Origin: Chitinophaga pinensis
GTDB taxonomy: Bacteria > Bacteroidota > Bacteroidia > Flavobacteriales_D > Crocinitomicaceae
Direction: 5' to 3'
NCBI GenBank assembly: GCA_945883825.1
Contig: CAMCYF010000001.1
Coordinates: forward strand, 1-64,000
Length of the DNA: 64,000 nucleotides
Positions 15,382 to 25,700 of the stretch are shown in pieces. The notes under the pieces are model-generated. The model was given only the letters and a program-made list of their open reading frames with translations, ran no database searches and was not told the DNA's origin. The position numbers and the translations under genes are program-made. Positions within the stretch are counted from its first letter, which is position 1. Every line of letters begins with the position of its first letter.

Positions 15382-16830
15382 ATGGATACAGAGTTAAGTT
15401 ATGAAAAAGTGCTTCAATTGCACATAAAAAAAGAAAGAGCTGCTGTTAAACTTCAAAGTAAAGTTGGTCAATTACTCTACGATAAGGGAATTGAATTAGT
15501 TTTATTTAGACAGAGTTTAATAGATGTTACCATTTCCGAGATTTTAAATTTACATGAATATGCGGGAGAGGTTGTGAATAAACCAATTGATGTTTTTACT
15601 ACTTCAGATTTAGCAGATATTATTCTTTCTTCTGATATCGTTCCTTCAAAATTAGATATTGGTAAATTAGCTAGTGAATGGATTGTTGAACAAGATGCTT
15701 ATTCTTCTAAAGCTGATTTTTTAACTTTTAAATTAAAAAACCTTAAAGATTCTTCTTCGGAAATAAGTCCTAGAGATGTTGTTTTATATGGTTTTGGACG
15801 AATTGGTCGTCTAGCAGCCCGTGAATTAATTAAACAAGCTGGAAAAGGGCAGCAATTGAGATTGAGAGCAATAGTTACTCGTGGTTCTTCGGATGCCGAT
15901 ATTATAAAACGTGCATCTCTTTTAAGAAGTGATTCAGTTCATGGCTCATTTAAAGGGACAGTAGTTGAAGATTTGGCAAACAAAGCGATCATTATTAACG
16001 GTCAGATTGTGAAAATGATTGATGCTGCAAATCCAGAGGACATAGATTATATGCAGTATGGAATTACAAATGCTTTAATAATTGACAATACTGGTGTGTT
16101 TACAACTAGGGAGGCGCTATCAAGACATCTTCAAGCCAAAGGAGTTAGTAAAGTTTTATTAACGGCACCAGGAAAAGAAGTTCCAAATATAGTTTATGGA
16201 ATTAATCAAGGTTTATTAGATTTAGAAAACGAAAATATATATTCTGCAGCATCTTGTACAACAAATGCGATTTCACCGATTTTAAAAGTTGTGAATGATA
16301 AATTTGGTGTAGTAAAAGGTCATATAGAAACGGTTCATGCCTATACAAACGACCAAAATTTATTGGATAACATGCATAATAAACCAAGAAGAGGTCGTTC
16401 TGCAGCAATTAATATGGTTATCACTTCTACGGGTGCCGGAAGTGCAGTGACTAAAGTAATTCCTGAATTAAAGGATAAACTAACAGCAAATGCTGTTCGG
16501 GTCCCAACACCTAACGGATCTTTGGCTATTTTGAGTTTGGAACTTGCTAAAAAAACAAGTATTGATGAAATAAATGCTGTAATTAAAGATGCGGCTTTGA
16601 ACGGAGATTTAGTAAATCAAATTTATTATTCTTTTGATCCTGAATTGGTGTCAAGTGATATAATTGGCAATACTTGTTGCTCGGTTTTCGATTCAAATGC
16701 TACAATTGCTTCTTTAGATGGTAAAAATATTGTTTTGTATGCATGGTATGACAATGAATTTGGATATACAAAACAAGTAATTCGCTTGGCAAAATATATC
16801 ACAAAAGTTAGAAGAGCAATTTATTATTAA
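15382..16830 (+). CDS. gap: Glyceraldehyde-3-phosphate dehydrogenase, long form
   Basis: Catalyses the NAD(P)-linked oxidation of glyceraldehyde 3-phosphate in glycolysis or the reverse in gluconeogenesis. The 482-residue protein has the cofactor-binding motif YGFGRIGRLAAREL at 136-149, catalytic Cys292 in SAASCTTNAIS and His319 in VHAYTNDQ. It is about 130-150 residues longer than the common GAPDH because of an N-terminal helical extension and an insert; this long form is usual in Bacteroidota. The ATG at 15382 is chosen over an upstream TTG that lies in the rpoD terminator. It is followed after 61 bases by cmk. Confidence 0.94.
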   Translation: MDTELSYEKVLQLHIKKERAAVKLQSKVGQLLYDKGIELVLFRQSLIDVTISEILNLHEYAGEVVNKPIDVFTTSDLADIILSSDIVPSKLDIGKLASEWIVEQDAYSSKADFLTFKLKNLKDSSSEISPRDVVLYGFGRIGRLAARELIKQAGKGQQLRLRAIVTRGSSDADIIKRASLLRSDSVHGSFKGTVVEDLANKAIIINGQIVKMIDAANPEDIDYMQYGITNALIIDNTGVFTTREALSRHLQAKGVSKVLLTAPGKEVPNIVYGINQGLLDLENENIYSAASCTTNAISPILKVVNDKFGVVKGHIETVHAYTNDQNLLDNMHNKPRRGRSAAINMVITSTGAGSAVTKVIPELKDKLTANAVRVPTPNGSLAILSLELAKKTSIDEINAVIKDAALNGDLVNQIYYSFDPELVSSDIIGNTCCSVFDSNATIASLDGKNIVLYAWYDNEFGYTKQVIRLAKYITKVRRAIYY

Positions 16831-16879
16831 GAAGACCTGAGCAGATTATTTTTGGTATCTTTTTTAATCTTAATAATTG

Positions 16880-16887
16880 TAATTTTG
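16880..16887 (+). promoter_or_regulatory. TAATTTTG -7 box just before cmk
   Basis: TAATTTTG fits TAnnTTTG and ends 4 bases before the cmk ATG. The nearest upstream TTTG is 25 bases away, longer than the usual spacing, so the call rests mostly on the -7 element and on the same arrangement at other genes in the window. Confidence 0.35.
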
Positions 16888-16891
16888 AAAA

Positions 16892-17578
16892 ATGATTAAA
16901 AAACAAATCACCATAGCAATTGATGGTTATTCAGCTTGTGGGAAAAGTACGCTAGCAAAAGATTTGGCGAAGAAACTTTCATTTATTTTTATTGATTCTG
17001 GAGCAATGTATCGTGGTGTTGCGCTTTATTGTCTTCAAAATAATTTGTTTGATGATGATACTAATCCAAAGCAAGTAGATATTATTCATGCCCTTAAAAA
17101 TATTACTTTATCTTTTCAACTGATCAATGATAACAATTGCTTGTTTTTAAATGGTAAAAATGTTGAAGAATTAATTCGAGGTGGTGAGGTGGCTGCAGTT
17201 GTTTCAAAAGTTGCAAGAATCAAAGAAGTGAGAATGAAATTAGTGATGGAACAGCAAAAAATGGGCGCAAATGGAGGAATTGTAATGGAAGGTCGTGATA
17301 TCGGATCTGTAGTTTTTCCGAAGGCTGAATTAAAACTATTTATTACAGCTTCTCAAGAAATACGTACTCAGCGTAGATATTTGGAACTAAAATCAAAAGG
17401 AATTGAAGCCAAAATAGAAACTATTTCTTCAAATTTAGCCGAAAGAGATTTAATGGATTCGAGTAGAAAAGAAAGTCCTTTAATTCAAGTTGCTGACGCA
17501 ATTGTGCTGGATAATTCTAAATTGACAAGAGAAGAACAATTAGATTTTGTGTTAGACTTAGTTCGCAATCTAGTATAA
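16892..17578 (+). CDS. cmk: Cytidylate kinase
   Basis: Phosphorylates CMP and dCMP with ATP, in the cytoplasm. The 228-residue protein has the P-loop DGYSACGKSTLAKDLA at residues about 11-26, the DSGAMYRGVALY motif that binds the nucleoside, GIVMEGRDIGSVVFP in the middle and the lid-like RDLMDSSRKESPL near the C-terminus. In many bacteria it is near rpsA; here it follows gap. It ends exactly where the convergent gene on the other strand ends (no gap). A TAATTTTG box lies 4 bases before the ATG. Confidence 0.96.
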   Translation: MIKKQITIAIDGYSACGKSTLAKDLAKKLSFIFIDSGAMYRGVALYCLQNNLFDDDTNPKQVDIIHALKNITLSFQLINDNNCLFLNGKNVEELIRGGEVAAVVSKVARIKEVRMKLVMEQQKMGANGGIVMEGRDIGSVVFPKAELKLFITASQEIRTQRRYLELKSKGIEAKIETISSNLAERDLMDSSRKESPLIQVADAIVLDNSKLTREEQLDFVLDLVRNLV

Positions 17579-18259
17579 TTAATAGAAGTCTTTTCGAAAA
17601 CCAAGGTTAAAAGTAAAGAGCATAGCAGAATTAAAAGGGTAGTTTGTTGATTCATTAACCACGCCATTGCTGGCTTGGCGGATAATTAAGTAATTTCCAC
17701 TTAAATCACAAAAGAAGGTGCCAATACTCGGAAAGGTATATTTTAATCCACCTTGAAGGCCAACACCTAGATTTAAAATAGTTCCCTTTGTATCGCCATA
17801 ATTTTCAAAATCACTTTCATTCTCTGGGTATTTCCAATCTTCATATTTTCTCTTTATATTATTCACGCAAACTAGGATTGTACTTCCACCATAAATGGAG
17901 AACCCATTATCATAACCATTTATTAGGTAAGACCTTGTTCCTCCTTCTAAGGTTAGATATCCAGTAGAAACAATATAATTGCGTATAAGTGAATATGGAG
18001 GTGTTGTAGAATATACATTTTCTTTAATAGAATCTTCATTATTCCTTGGGATATAATAAGAAAAACGACCGTAAATAGTTGTTTGGTTACTTCTTGGATA
18101 TTCAAGTCCCAAATTAAGGCCAAAAAATGTTTTTTTTACTCCGAAACCATTGAGTGTTCCAAGACCCCCATTTAGACTTAGTTGCGAAAAAAGATTGCTT
18201 GCTAAAAACGTAACAAGGAGAATGAAAAAAAGATATTTCTTGCTATTTGATTTCTTCAT
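17579..18259 (-). CDS. Exported protein of unknown function, probably an outer-membrane beta-barrel
   Basis: From the ATG at 18259 the product is 226 residues: a lysine-rich start, a hydrophobic segment (YLFFILLVTFLASNLF) and SQ as a likely cleavage site. The rest is rich in glycine and aromatic residues in alternating strands (LNLGVGLQGGLKYTF and MLFTFNLGFRKDFY at the end), with a terminal aromatic residue as in many outer-membrane barrels. No family was recognised. A TAGATTTG promoter-like box is at 18284-18291 on the minus strand, about 24 bases before the ATG, which argues against the earlier TTG start at 18286. It is divergent from the large secreted protein at 18341 and ends tail to tail with cmk. 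Confidence 0.7.
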   Translation of the reverse strand: MKKSNSKKYLFFILLVTFLASNLFSQLSLNGGLGTLNGFGVKKTFFGLNLGLEYPRSNQTTIYGRFSYYIPRNNEDSIKENVYSTTPPYSLIRNYIVSTGYLTLEGGTRSYLINGYDNGFSIYGGSTILVCVNNIKRKYEDWKYPENESDFENYGDTKGTILNLGVGLQGGLKYTFPSIGTFFCDLSGNYLIIRQASNGVVNESTNYPFNSAMLFTFNLGFRKDFY

Positions 18260-18302
18260 TGGTAAAGCCTTTATTTTATTCAACAAATCTATTGATTTTT
18301 TC

Positions 18303-18334
18303 TTTGTTTACTAAATTAAATTGAATTATTTTTG
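18303..18334 (+). promoter_or_regulatory. Promoter TTTG-N20-TATTTTTG for the 1425-residue secreted protein
   Basis: TTTG at 18303-18306 and TATTTTTG at 18327-18334 are 20 bases apart, as in the Bacteroidota housekeeping promoter. The -7 box ends 6 bases before the ATG at 18341, so the transcript would be nearly leaderless. Confidence 0.65.
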
Positions 18335-18340
18335 AAGACT

Positions 18341-21300
18341 ATGCCAAATATTAAAATACAAATATTTTTTGCAGCTCTTTTTTTTAGTTCAATTTTAAGA
18401 GCTCAATTATGGGTAGATGATATGAATAACCCTAATTTAAGTCTCTACGAGATTCAAGAATCATTCGAAGAGTATTGGAAAAATAGAGTAGTGGAGAAGG
18501 GAAAAGGATTCAAAGCATTTAAACGTTGGGAAAATTATATAGAGCCTAGAGTTTATCCTAGCGGAGACATAACCCTACCATCTCAAACGTATGGTAATTA
18601 TAATGATTGGAAATCTCAGAATTTAAATTCAGTTATTCCAAATACTATCAATGGTAATTGGACTATTGTTGGGCCAGTAGGAAAACCATCAGGCGGGGGA
18701 GCAGGCAGATTAAATTTCATTCGCTTTGACCCTAACGATAGCAATATAATGTATGTTGGCGCTCCTGATGGTGGACTTTGGAAATCAATTAATGGTGGTG
18801 TAAGTTGGTCTACTAATACAGATGATTTAGCTGTAATTGGAGTTTCAGATATTGCAATTGACCCTTCAAATTCTCAAATTATGTACCTGGCAACAGGTGA
18901 TAATGATGCAGGTGACACTTATAGCATTGGAGTTTTAAAATCTATTGATGGAGGAACTACATGGAACTCGAGCGGTTTAGTTTTCCCTGTTGAAAGTGCA
19001 AGAAGAATTAGCAAAATTTTGATAAATCCCAACAATACACAAATAATCATGGCCTTTGCAAGCAATGGAATTTGGAGAACAACTGATGGAGGTGTAAATT
19101 GGACGCAGCCAACGGGGACATTCAATAGCATAAAGGATGCAGAATTTAAACCAGGAGATCCATCAGTTATTTATGCTGCAAGCACCGTTTTTAAAAAATC
19201 AACAGATGGTGGTCTTAATTGGGTCACTATAAATACTGGTTTGACAGGTGTAAGGAGATTAGCAATTGCTGTTACGCCAGCAAATCCAGAATATGTGTAT
19301 GTACTAGCAGCTAATTCAACTGATAGCGGATTTTTGGGTTTATTAAGATCTACAAATAGCGCAACATCATTTATAACAAGAATGTCCTCAACTCTAACGA
19401 ACAATATATTGGGATGGGATGATGGTACAGATGAGGGAGGTCAAGGATGGTACGATTTAGCTCTTGCCGCCTCACCAACAAATGATGAGGAAATTATAAC
19501 TGGTGGTGTCAATCAATGGAAATCAATAAATGGAGGAACTACATTTTCTTTAATTTCTCATTGGTCTGGTGGATATGGCAAACCTTATGTTCACGCTGAT
19601 GTTCATGATATTATTTATTTTCCTGGTTCAGGAACAACTTGCTTTTCAGCTAATGATGGTGGTATTTTTAAATCAATTGATAACGGCGTTTCTTGGACGG
19701 ATATTAGTTCAAATTTATCAATAGCACAGCAATATAGATTTAGTTTATCAAGTACAAACTCCACAATGGTATTAGCCGGTCACCAAGATAATGGAACAAA
19801 TAGGACTGTAAATGGAACTTCATGGACTCAAGTAAATGGCGGTGACGGAATGGATTGTTTTATAGATAGAACAAACAATAATTTCCAAATAGCTTCTATT
19901 TACTATGGTAATTATTTTAGAACAACATCAGGTTCAACAAATTTTTCAAACATAGATGATCCTGCGGTTGAAGGTGATTGGGTTAGTCCTATACATCAAG
20001 ATCCTGTTGCACAGGCTGTAGTTTATGCAGGAGGTAGACCAGCTCTGTATAAGACGAGTAATATTGCTGCTTCTACAGTAACATGGACTGAATTAGCAAC
20101 TCCAAATCCTGCAGCAAATACAATTAAAGAATTTGCTCTTGCTCCGAGCAACAATCAAGTAATTTATGTTGTGAAATCGGGTAGTGGAGGGATTTCAAGA
20201 TCTGTAGATGGAGGTGTCACTTTTACCTCTTGTACAAATCCTACCACGGCTGTTTCGCCAACTTGGGTTGCAGTTTCAAATACAAATCCAGATGTAGCAT
20301 TTGTCGTTTATTCAGGATACACTGCAGGTGATAAAGTGTTTAAAACCAATGACGGTGGATTATCGTGGATTAATTTGTCGTCAGGCTTACCGAATATTCC
20401 TGTTAATTGTATTGTTTATCATAATGGAACATTAAATGGAGATGCTGTTTATATCGGAACGGATGTTGGCGTATATTACAGAGATAATTCTTTGTCATCT
20501 TGGGTAGATTTTACCTCAGGTCTTCCAAATTGTGCAGTGAGAGACTTAGAAATTTTTTATCCTAACAACAAATTACGTTGTGCAACTTATGGTAGAGGCA
20601 CATGGGAATCTGATTTGTACATTAGTATTCCTGTAGCTCCTGTAGCAAGTTTTATAAGTGATAAAACATCAATTTGTCAAGGTCAGTCAGTTCAATTTAC
20701 AAGCACTTCAACTGGAACACCAACAACCTATTCTTGGACATTTCCTGGAGGCTCACCTGCAACAAGCTCTGAACAAAATCCAATTATAAGCTATAATTCT
20801 GCTGGAACATACACTGTAACGCTAAATGTTGCAAATTTAAATGGAGATGATTCAGAAATACAAACGACCTTTATAACTGTTCTCTCTCCTCAAAATCTCC
20901 CACTAATTGAAGGGTTTACCGGCATTGCTTTTCCGCCTCTTGGTTGGTCGATTTTGAATACTGATCAAGGATCAACTTGGACAAGAAATTCAACAGTTGG
21001 TTTAGCACCAAGTTCCGGTAATTCAATGATTTTTTTAAATTATTCTGAAAATGACATAGGTAATCAAGATGAATTCCGATCGCCAATTTTAAGTTTTACA
21101 AATTTATTGTCTGCTCAAATTTCTTTTGATGTTGCTTATGCTGCATATAACTCTAGTTATATTGATGGATTAGAAGTTCTAATATCCTCTGACTGTGGAA
21201 TTACTTGGAATTCACTTTATCTAAAAACAGGACTAACAGTAGGTCCTGGAAATCTTCCTACAGCGCCGCCAACTACATCTAACTTTACACCTACTTCAGC

Positions 21301-22618
21301 TCAATGGAGAAACGAAACGATCAATTTAGACCAATATATTGGGGAACCAAGTGTAAGAATTGCTTTTAGAAATCTTCCTGCTTATGGAAATAACTTATAC
21401 ATTGATAACATAAATATTTCAGGCGTTTTTATACCTCCTCCTGTTGCTAATTTTTCTTCATCAACACCATTAATTTGTCAGGGTGAAACAGTTCAATATA
21501 TAAGTACTACATTAGGGTCACCCACATCTTATTCTTGGTCGTTTCCTGGTGGAGTTCCCTCTACAAGCACTACAGCAAATCCAATTGTTAGTTATTCTTC
21601 TGCTGGATATTATGCTGCAAGTTTAATAGCTACAAATAGCTCTGGAAGTGATACAATAGAATTCTCAAATTATATTAACGTAACAGCTAATTCCATAAAC
21701 ACAACCGCAGTATCAGCTTGTGATTCTTATAATTGGAACGGTACAACGTATACATCATCTGGAATTTATAGTGGAACAACAGTCAATTGTGTTAGCGAAT
21801 CTTTAAATTTGACAATTACACCTAGTTCAACAAATACAACAGAAGTATCAGCTTGTGATTCTTATAATTGGAACGGAACAACGTATACATCATCTGGAAT
21901 TTATAGTGGAACGACAGTAAATTGTGTTAGCGAATCTTTGAATTTGACAATTACGCCAAGTTCAATAAATACAACAGAAGTATCAGCTTGTGATTCTTAT
22001 GAATGGAACGGAACAACGTATTCATCATCTGGAATTTATAGTGGAACAACAGTTAATTGTGTTAGCGAATCTTTGAATTTAACAATTACGCCTAGTTCAA
22101 CAAATACAACAGAAGTATCAGCTTGTGATTCTTATGTATGGAACGGAACAACGTACTCATCATCCGGAATTTATAGTGGAACAACAGTCAATTGTGTTAG
22201 CGAATCTTTGAATTTGACAATTACGCCTAGTTCGATAAATACAACAATAATTACATCGCTTGATTCATATATGTGGGGTGCAAATGGAGTAAGCTATACT
22301 CAATCTGGATTATATACTGGACCCACAGTTTCTTGTGTAACTCAATATCTTAATCTCACCATTAATTCATCAGGTATATCAGAAGAAGAACTTGCTCTTT
22401 TTTCAATTTATCCAAATCCAGTTGTAACTATTCTTTATATCGACTACAGTGATCAAAAGCAAAGAGCTTATTTAATTTTCGATAATTTTGGATCAATTGT
22501 TAAGAAAGGATTTTTAGAAAAAAAATCTGAAGAAATTTCTGTTTTTGAGTTTAGTTCAGGGTTTTATTATTTTCATCTCGAAGGAACAAAACCGCGAAAA
22601 TTCAGTAAAATAAATTAA
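18341..22618 (+). CDS. Large secreted T9SS protein: sortilin-like Asp-box propeller, PKD domains, 45-residue repeats, sorting domain
   Basis: A 1425-residue exported protein with a signal peptide ending near SSILRAQ. Residues about 100-760 form a beta-propeller marked by repeated Asp-box motifs (SINGGVSW, SIDGGTTW, TTDGGVNW, STDGGLNW, SVDGGVTF, TNDGGLSW), as in VPS10/sortilin-type and BNR proteins. Two PKD-like domains follow (about 765-850 and 1032-1118), separated by a jelly-roll-like adhesion segment starting LPLIEGFTG. Then come five 45-residue repeats (1120-1343) and a T9SS type A sorting domain (LFSIYPNPVV). Inferred: a surface adhesin or binding protein; an enzymatic role is not supported. 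The ATG at 18341 replaces a TTG that is part of the promoter box. Confidence 0.85.
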   Translation: MPNIKIQIFFAALFFSSILRAQLWVDDMNNPNLSLYEIQESFEEYWKNRVVEKGKGFKAFKRWENYIEPRVYPSGDITLPSQTYGNYNDWKSQNLNSVIPNTINGNWTIVGPVGKPSGGGAGRLNFIRFDPNDSNIMYVGAPDGGLWKSINGGVSWSTNTDDLAVIGVSDIAIDPSNSQIMYLATGDNDAGDTYSIGVLKSIDGGTTWNSSGLVFPVESARRISKILINPNNTQIIMAFASNGIWRTTDGGVNWTQPTGTFNSIKDAEFKPGDPSVIYAASTVFKKSTDGGLNWVTINTGLTGVRRLAIAVTPANPEYVYVLAANSTDSGFLGLLRSTNSATSFITRMSSTLTNNILGWDDGTDEGGQGWYDLALAASPTNDEEIITGGVNQWKSINGGTTFSLISHWSGGYGKPYVHADVHDIIYFPGSGTTCFSANDGGIFKSIDNGVSWTDISSNLSIAQQYRFSLSSTNSTMVLAGHQDNGTNRTVNGTSWTQVNGGDGMDCFIDRTNNNFQIASIYYGNYFRTTSGSTNFSNIDDPAVEGDWVSPIHQDPVAQAVVYAGGRPALYKTSNIAASTVTWTELATPNPAANTIKEFALAPSNNQVIYVVKSGSGGISRSVDGGVTFTSCTNPTTAVSPTWVAVSNTNPDVAFVVYSGYTAGDKVFKTNDGGLSWINLSSGLPNIPVNCIVYHNGTLNGDAVYIGTDVGVYYRDNSLSSWVDFTSGLPNCAVRDLEIFYPNNKLRCATYGRGTWESDLYISIPVAPVASFISDKTSICQGQSVQFTSTSTGTPTTYSWTFPGGSPATSSEQNPIISYNSAGTYTVTLNVANLNGDDSEIQTTFITVLSPQNLPLIEGFTGIAFPPLGWSILNTDQGSTWTRNSTVGLAPSSGNSMIFLNYSENDIGNQDEFRSPILSFTNLLSAQISFDVAYAAYNSSYIDGLEVLISSDCGITWNSLYLKTGLTVGPGNLPTAPPTTSNFTPTSAQWRNETINLDQYIGEPSVRIAFRNLPAYGNNLYIDNINISGVFIPPPVANFSSSTPLICQGETVQYISTTLGSPTSYSWSFPGGVPSTSTTANPIVSYSSAGYYAASLIATNSSGSDTIEFSNYINVTANSINTTAVSACDSYNWNGTTYTSSGIYSGTTVNCVSESLNLTITPSSTNTTEVSACDSYNWNGTTYTSSGIYSGTTVNCVSESLNLTITPSSINTTEVSACDSYEWNGTTYSSSGIYSGTTVNCVSESLNLTITPSSTNTTEVSACDSYVWNGTTYSSSGIYSGTTVNCVSESLNLTITPSSINTTIITSLDSYMWGANGVSYTQSGLYTGPTVSCVTQYLNLTINSSGISEEELALFSIYPNPVVTILYIDYSDQKQRAYLIFDNFGSIVKKGFLEKKSEEISVFEFSSGFYYFHLEGTKPRKFSKIN
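21698..22372 (+). repeat. Five tandem 135-base (45-residue) coding repeats
   Basis: Units begin at 21698, 21833, 21968, 22103 and 22238. The first four are nearly identical and encode SACDSYxWNGTTYxSSGIYS followed by GTTVNCVSESLNLTITPSS; the fifth is diverged (SLDSYMWGANGVSYTQSG). Period and frame are kept exactly. The same repeat family forms an array in the next gene. Confidence 0.93.
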
Positions 22619-22755
22619 GAAAATAGTAAGTTAATCAAGTTTTTGATATTATTTTTAGGTTATATTTTAACTAAAAATACTTCTAGTTGAATCTTAATAA
22701 GTATTTTTGTTTGACTTTACTATTTATAACTAAACGACTTTAAAACCAATTACTT

Positions 22756-25700
22756 ATGAAATCTCTTTACTTATTTTTATTTTTATTTGTCAGTTTCTTA
22801 TTTAAAGCACAAACTTTTGAATCTTTTAATTTTACTGGAGCTTTAAATGCAAATGGATGGACAACACACTCAGGTACTGCAGGGCAATTACAAGCGTTAA
22901 CTTCTACATCTAATTCTGGAGCTAGTCTTTATTTCAATAACCTTCCACTATCAGTGGGAAACAGGGTGCAATTAATCGCAGGTAATAGTGAGGATGTAAA
23001 TAAAGCAATTACAGGTATTTCAGGAGCTGGGTATTTTTCTTTTCTAATTAACGTGCCCAATACAACGGGTATGAATCCTGCTGGTGAGTATTTTGCTAGT
23101 TTTGGAGCAACTTCAACATCATTCGCTGCTAAAGTTTATGTTAAACCGGGAACTGAACCAAACACTGTAAAATTTGGTATATTAAATACAACTGGAACTG
23201 CAACTTATAGCTCAACAAATTACCCTTGCAATACAACACATTTTATTGTTGTTAAATTAAAAGCATCTGTTGTTAGTCCTGCTCAACTAGCTGAGGCATC
23301 TCTTTGGGTTAATCCAGTTCCAGGATCTACTGAACCGATAGCAACTGCAATAAATGCTGCTGGTAGTTCGGCTTTCACAATCTTTGCGCTCATTATTTTA
23401 AGACAAGCAGGTGCTTTAGCAACCTCAACTTCTACAGGAAATTTAGAGTTAGACGAAATTCGTTACGGTTCCACTTGGGCTTCAGTGACCCCAGCAAATA
23501 CTGTAAGTTGCGTTTCATATGATATTTCCAATGTATCAAAATGTAGCTCTTATCAATTTAACAATCAAACCTATACAACATCAGGTACCTATATGATAAC
23601 CCTTCCAAATGCAAATGCTGCAGGATGTGATAGTGTAATCACCTTAAATTTAATCATTAAACAACCATCTTTCTCAACGATTAATATTACAAATTGTGGA
23701 GAATATACACTGAATGGCTCAACCTATACAAGCACAGGTCAATATACTCAAACTTTAATTGATGCAAATGCGGTAGGTTGTGATAGTACTATTACCTTAA
23801 ATTTAAATATTGTGAGTTCTATCAACTATTATCAAGATTTAGATAATGATGGTTATGGAAACCCAAATGTTGTTGTTTCTGCCTGTAGTGTCAATCCTGG
23901 GTACGTCGCTATAAGTGGAGACTGCAATGACAATAATGCTCTAGTTTATCCTGGAGCAACAGAAGTGCCTGAAAATGGAGTAGACGAAGACTGTAATGGT
24001 CTAGATGCACCATTGCTCCCAATTCAGTTAGGCACCTATCAATTTACAGGTACTACAACTTGTCCAAGTTCTGATAATGCTGTAGTTTCACAACCTACCA
24101 ATGCAACATTTTCCTTGTTTAGCACTTTAAATACAACATGTTCATCTTCAGCTGGAGTTTTTAATAACAGTGCTTGGAATCAAAGCTCAACGATTGATTT
24201 AAATGAATACAACCAGTTTTCTATTAATTCTTCTAGTTGTAATAAACTAAAATTAGATAGAATTGCTTTTCACCATAGAGCAAGTTCAACAGGAGGAACT
24301 CCAACTTGGGTTATTCGATCTAGTCTTGATAATTATTCATCAAATATAGGGTCAGGTCTTTCAGGTAATAATGGGGGAGTAATTATAGACGACACTGTCT
24401 ATTTAGGAACTACTTTTCATGATTTATCAAATGTTTCATTTAGATTTTATCTAATAGGAATGGGTTCGTCATCTGCTACTTGGAGAATGGATAATGTATC
24501 TCTTTTCGGAAATGTTATTGCTATTACAACACCTATACTTCAATCTGCAACAATCTCTTCAAATGCAACCTCGGTTTGTGCCGGAACAGATGTTATTTTT
24601 ACATCAACATCCACTAATACATGGTCTTCTGCAACTTATCAATGGCAATTAAACAATACTGATATACCAGGTGCAACAAGTAGTTCTTATACATCTGGAA
24701 ATTTAACAAATCTTGATGTTGTAAGACTTCTAGTTTCTACATCTCTTGGTTGTATTGCAAATCCAATTTTTACAAGCAGTGGTATTGAAATAAGTGTGAA
24801 CAATACTTCAATAAATTCAACATCACAAACTGCTTGTGGCTCTTATCTTTGGAATGGAACAACGTATAACACATCTGGAGTTTACATTGGTGCAACTATA
24901 AATTGCGTAACAGAATCATTGAATCTGACAATAAATCCAAGTTCTACAAACTCGACATCACAATCAGCTTGTGACTCTTATGTATGGAACGGAACAACCT
25001 ATAATACATCTGGAGTTTATACTGGCGAAACTGTAAATTGCGTAACAGAATCTCTGAGTTTAACCATTACACCTAGTTCTACAAACTCAACATCACAATC
25101 CGCTTGTGGAAGTTATACATGGAATGGAACGACATATTCTGAATCTGGAGTTTATACTGGTGTGACTGCAAACTGTGTTACAGAATCTTTGAATTTAACC
25201 ATAACACCAAGCTCTACAAATTCAACTTCAGCTTCGGCTTGTAACTCTTATTCTTGGAATGGAACAACGTATAATACATCTGGAGTTTATACTGGTGTGA
25301 CTACAAACTGTGTTACAGAATCTTTGAATTTAACCATAACACCAAGCTCTACAAATTCAACTTTAGCCTCTGCTTGTAACTCTTATTCTTGGAATGGAAC
25401 AACGTATAATACATCTGGAGTTTATACTGGTGCAACTTCAAACTGTGTAACTGAAACTTTAGATTTAACCATAACGCCTAGTTCTATAAATACTACAACT
25501 ACATCATCTACCGGCTCGTATACATGGAATGGTCAAACATATACATCTTCAGGAGTCTATACTGGTACTACAGAAAATTGCGTAACGCAAGAATTGAATC
25601 TTACAATTACACCATTATCTGCTACTCTTTCACTTCAAATGTTCTTGGATGGATATTACATTTATGGTTCAAATCCTGCAAGCATGAGAGCGGCTAGATA

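Noticed and set aside
21698-25623. Regular 135-base repeats considered as a CRISPR array or satellite
   Set aside because: The units are in frame, encode a conserved 45-residue motif and have no unique spacers.
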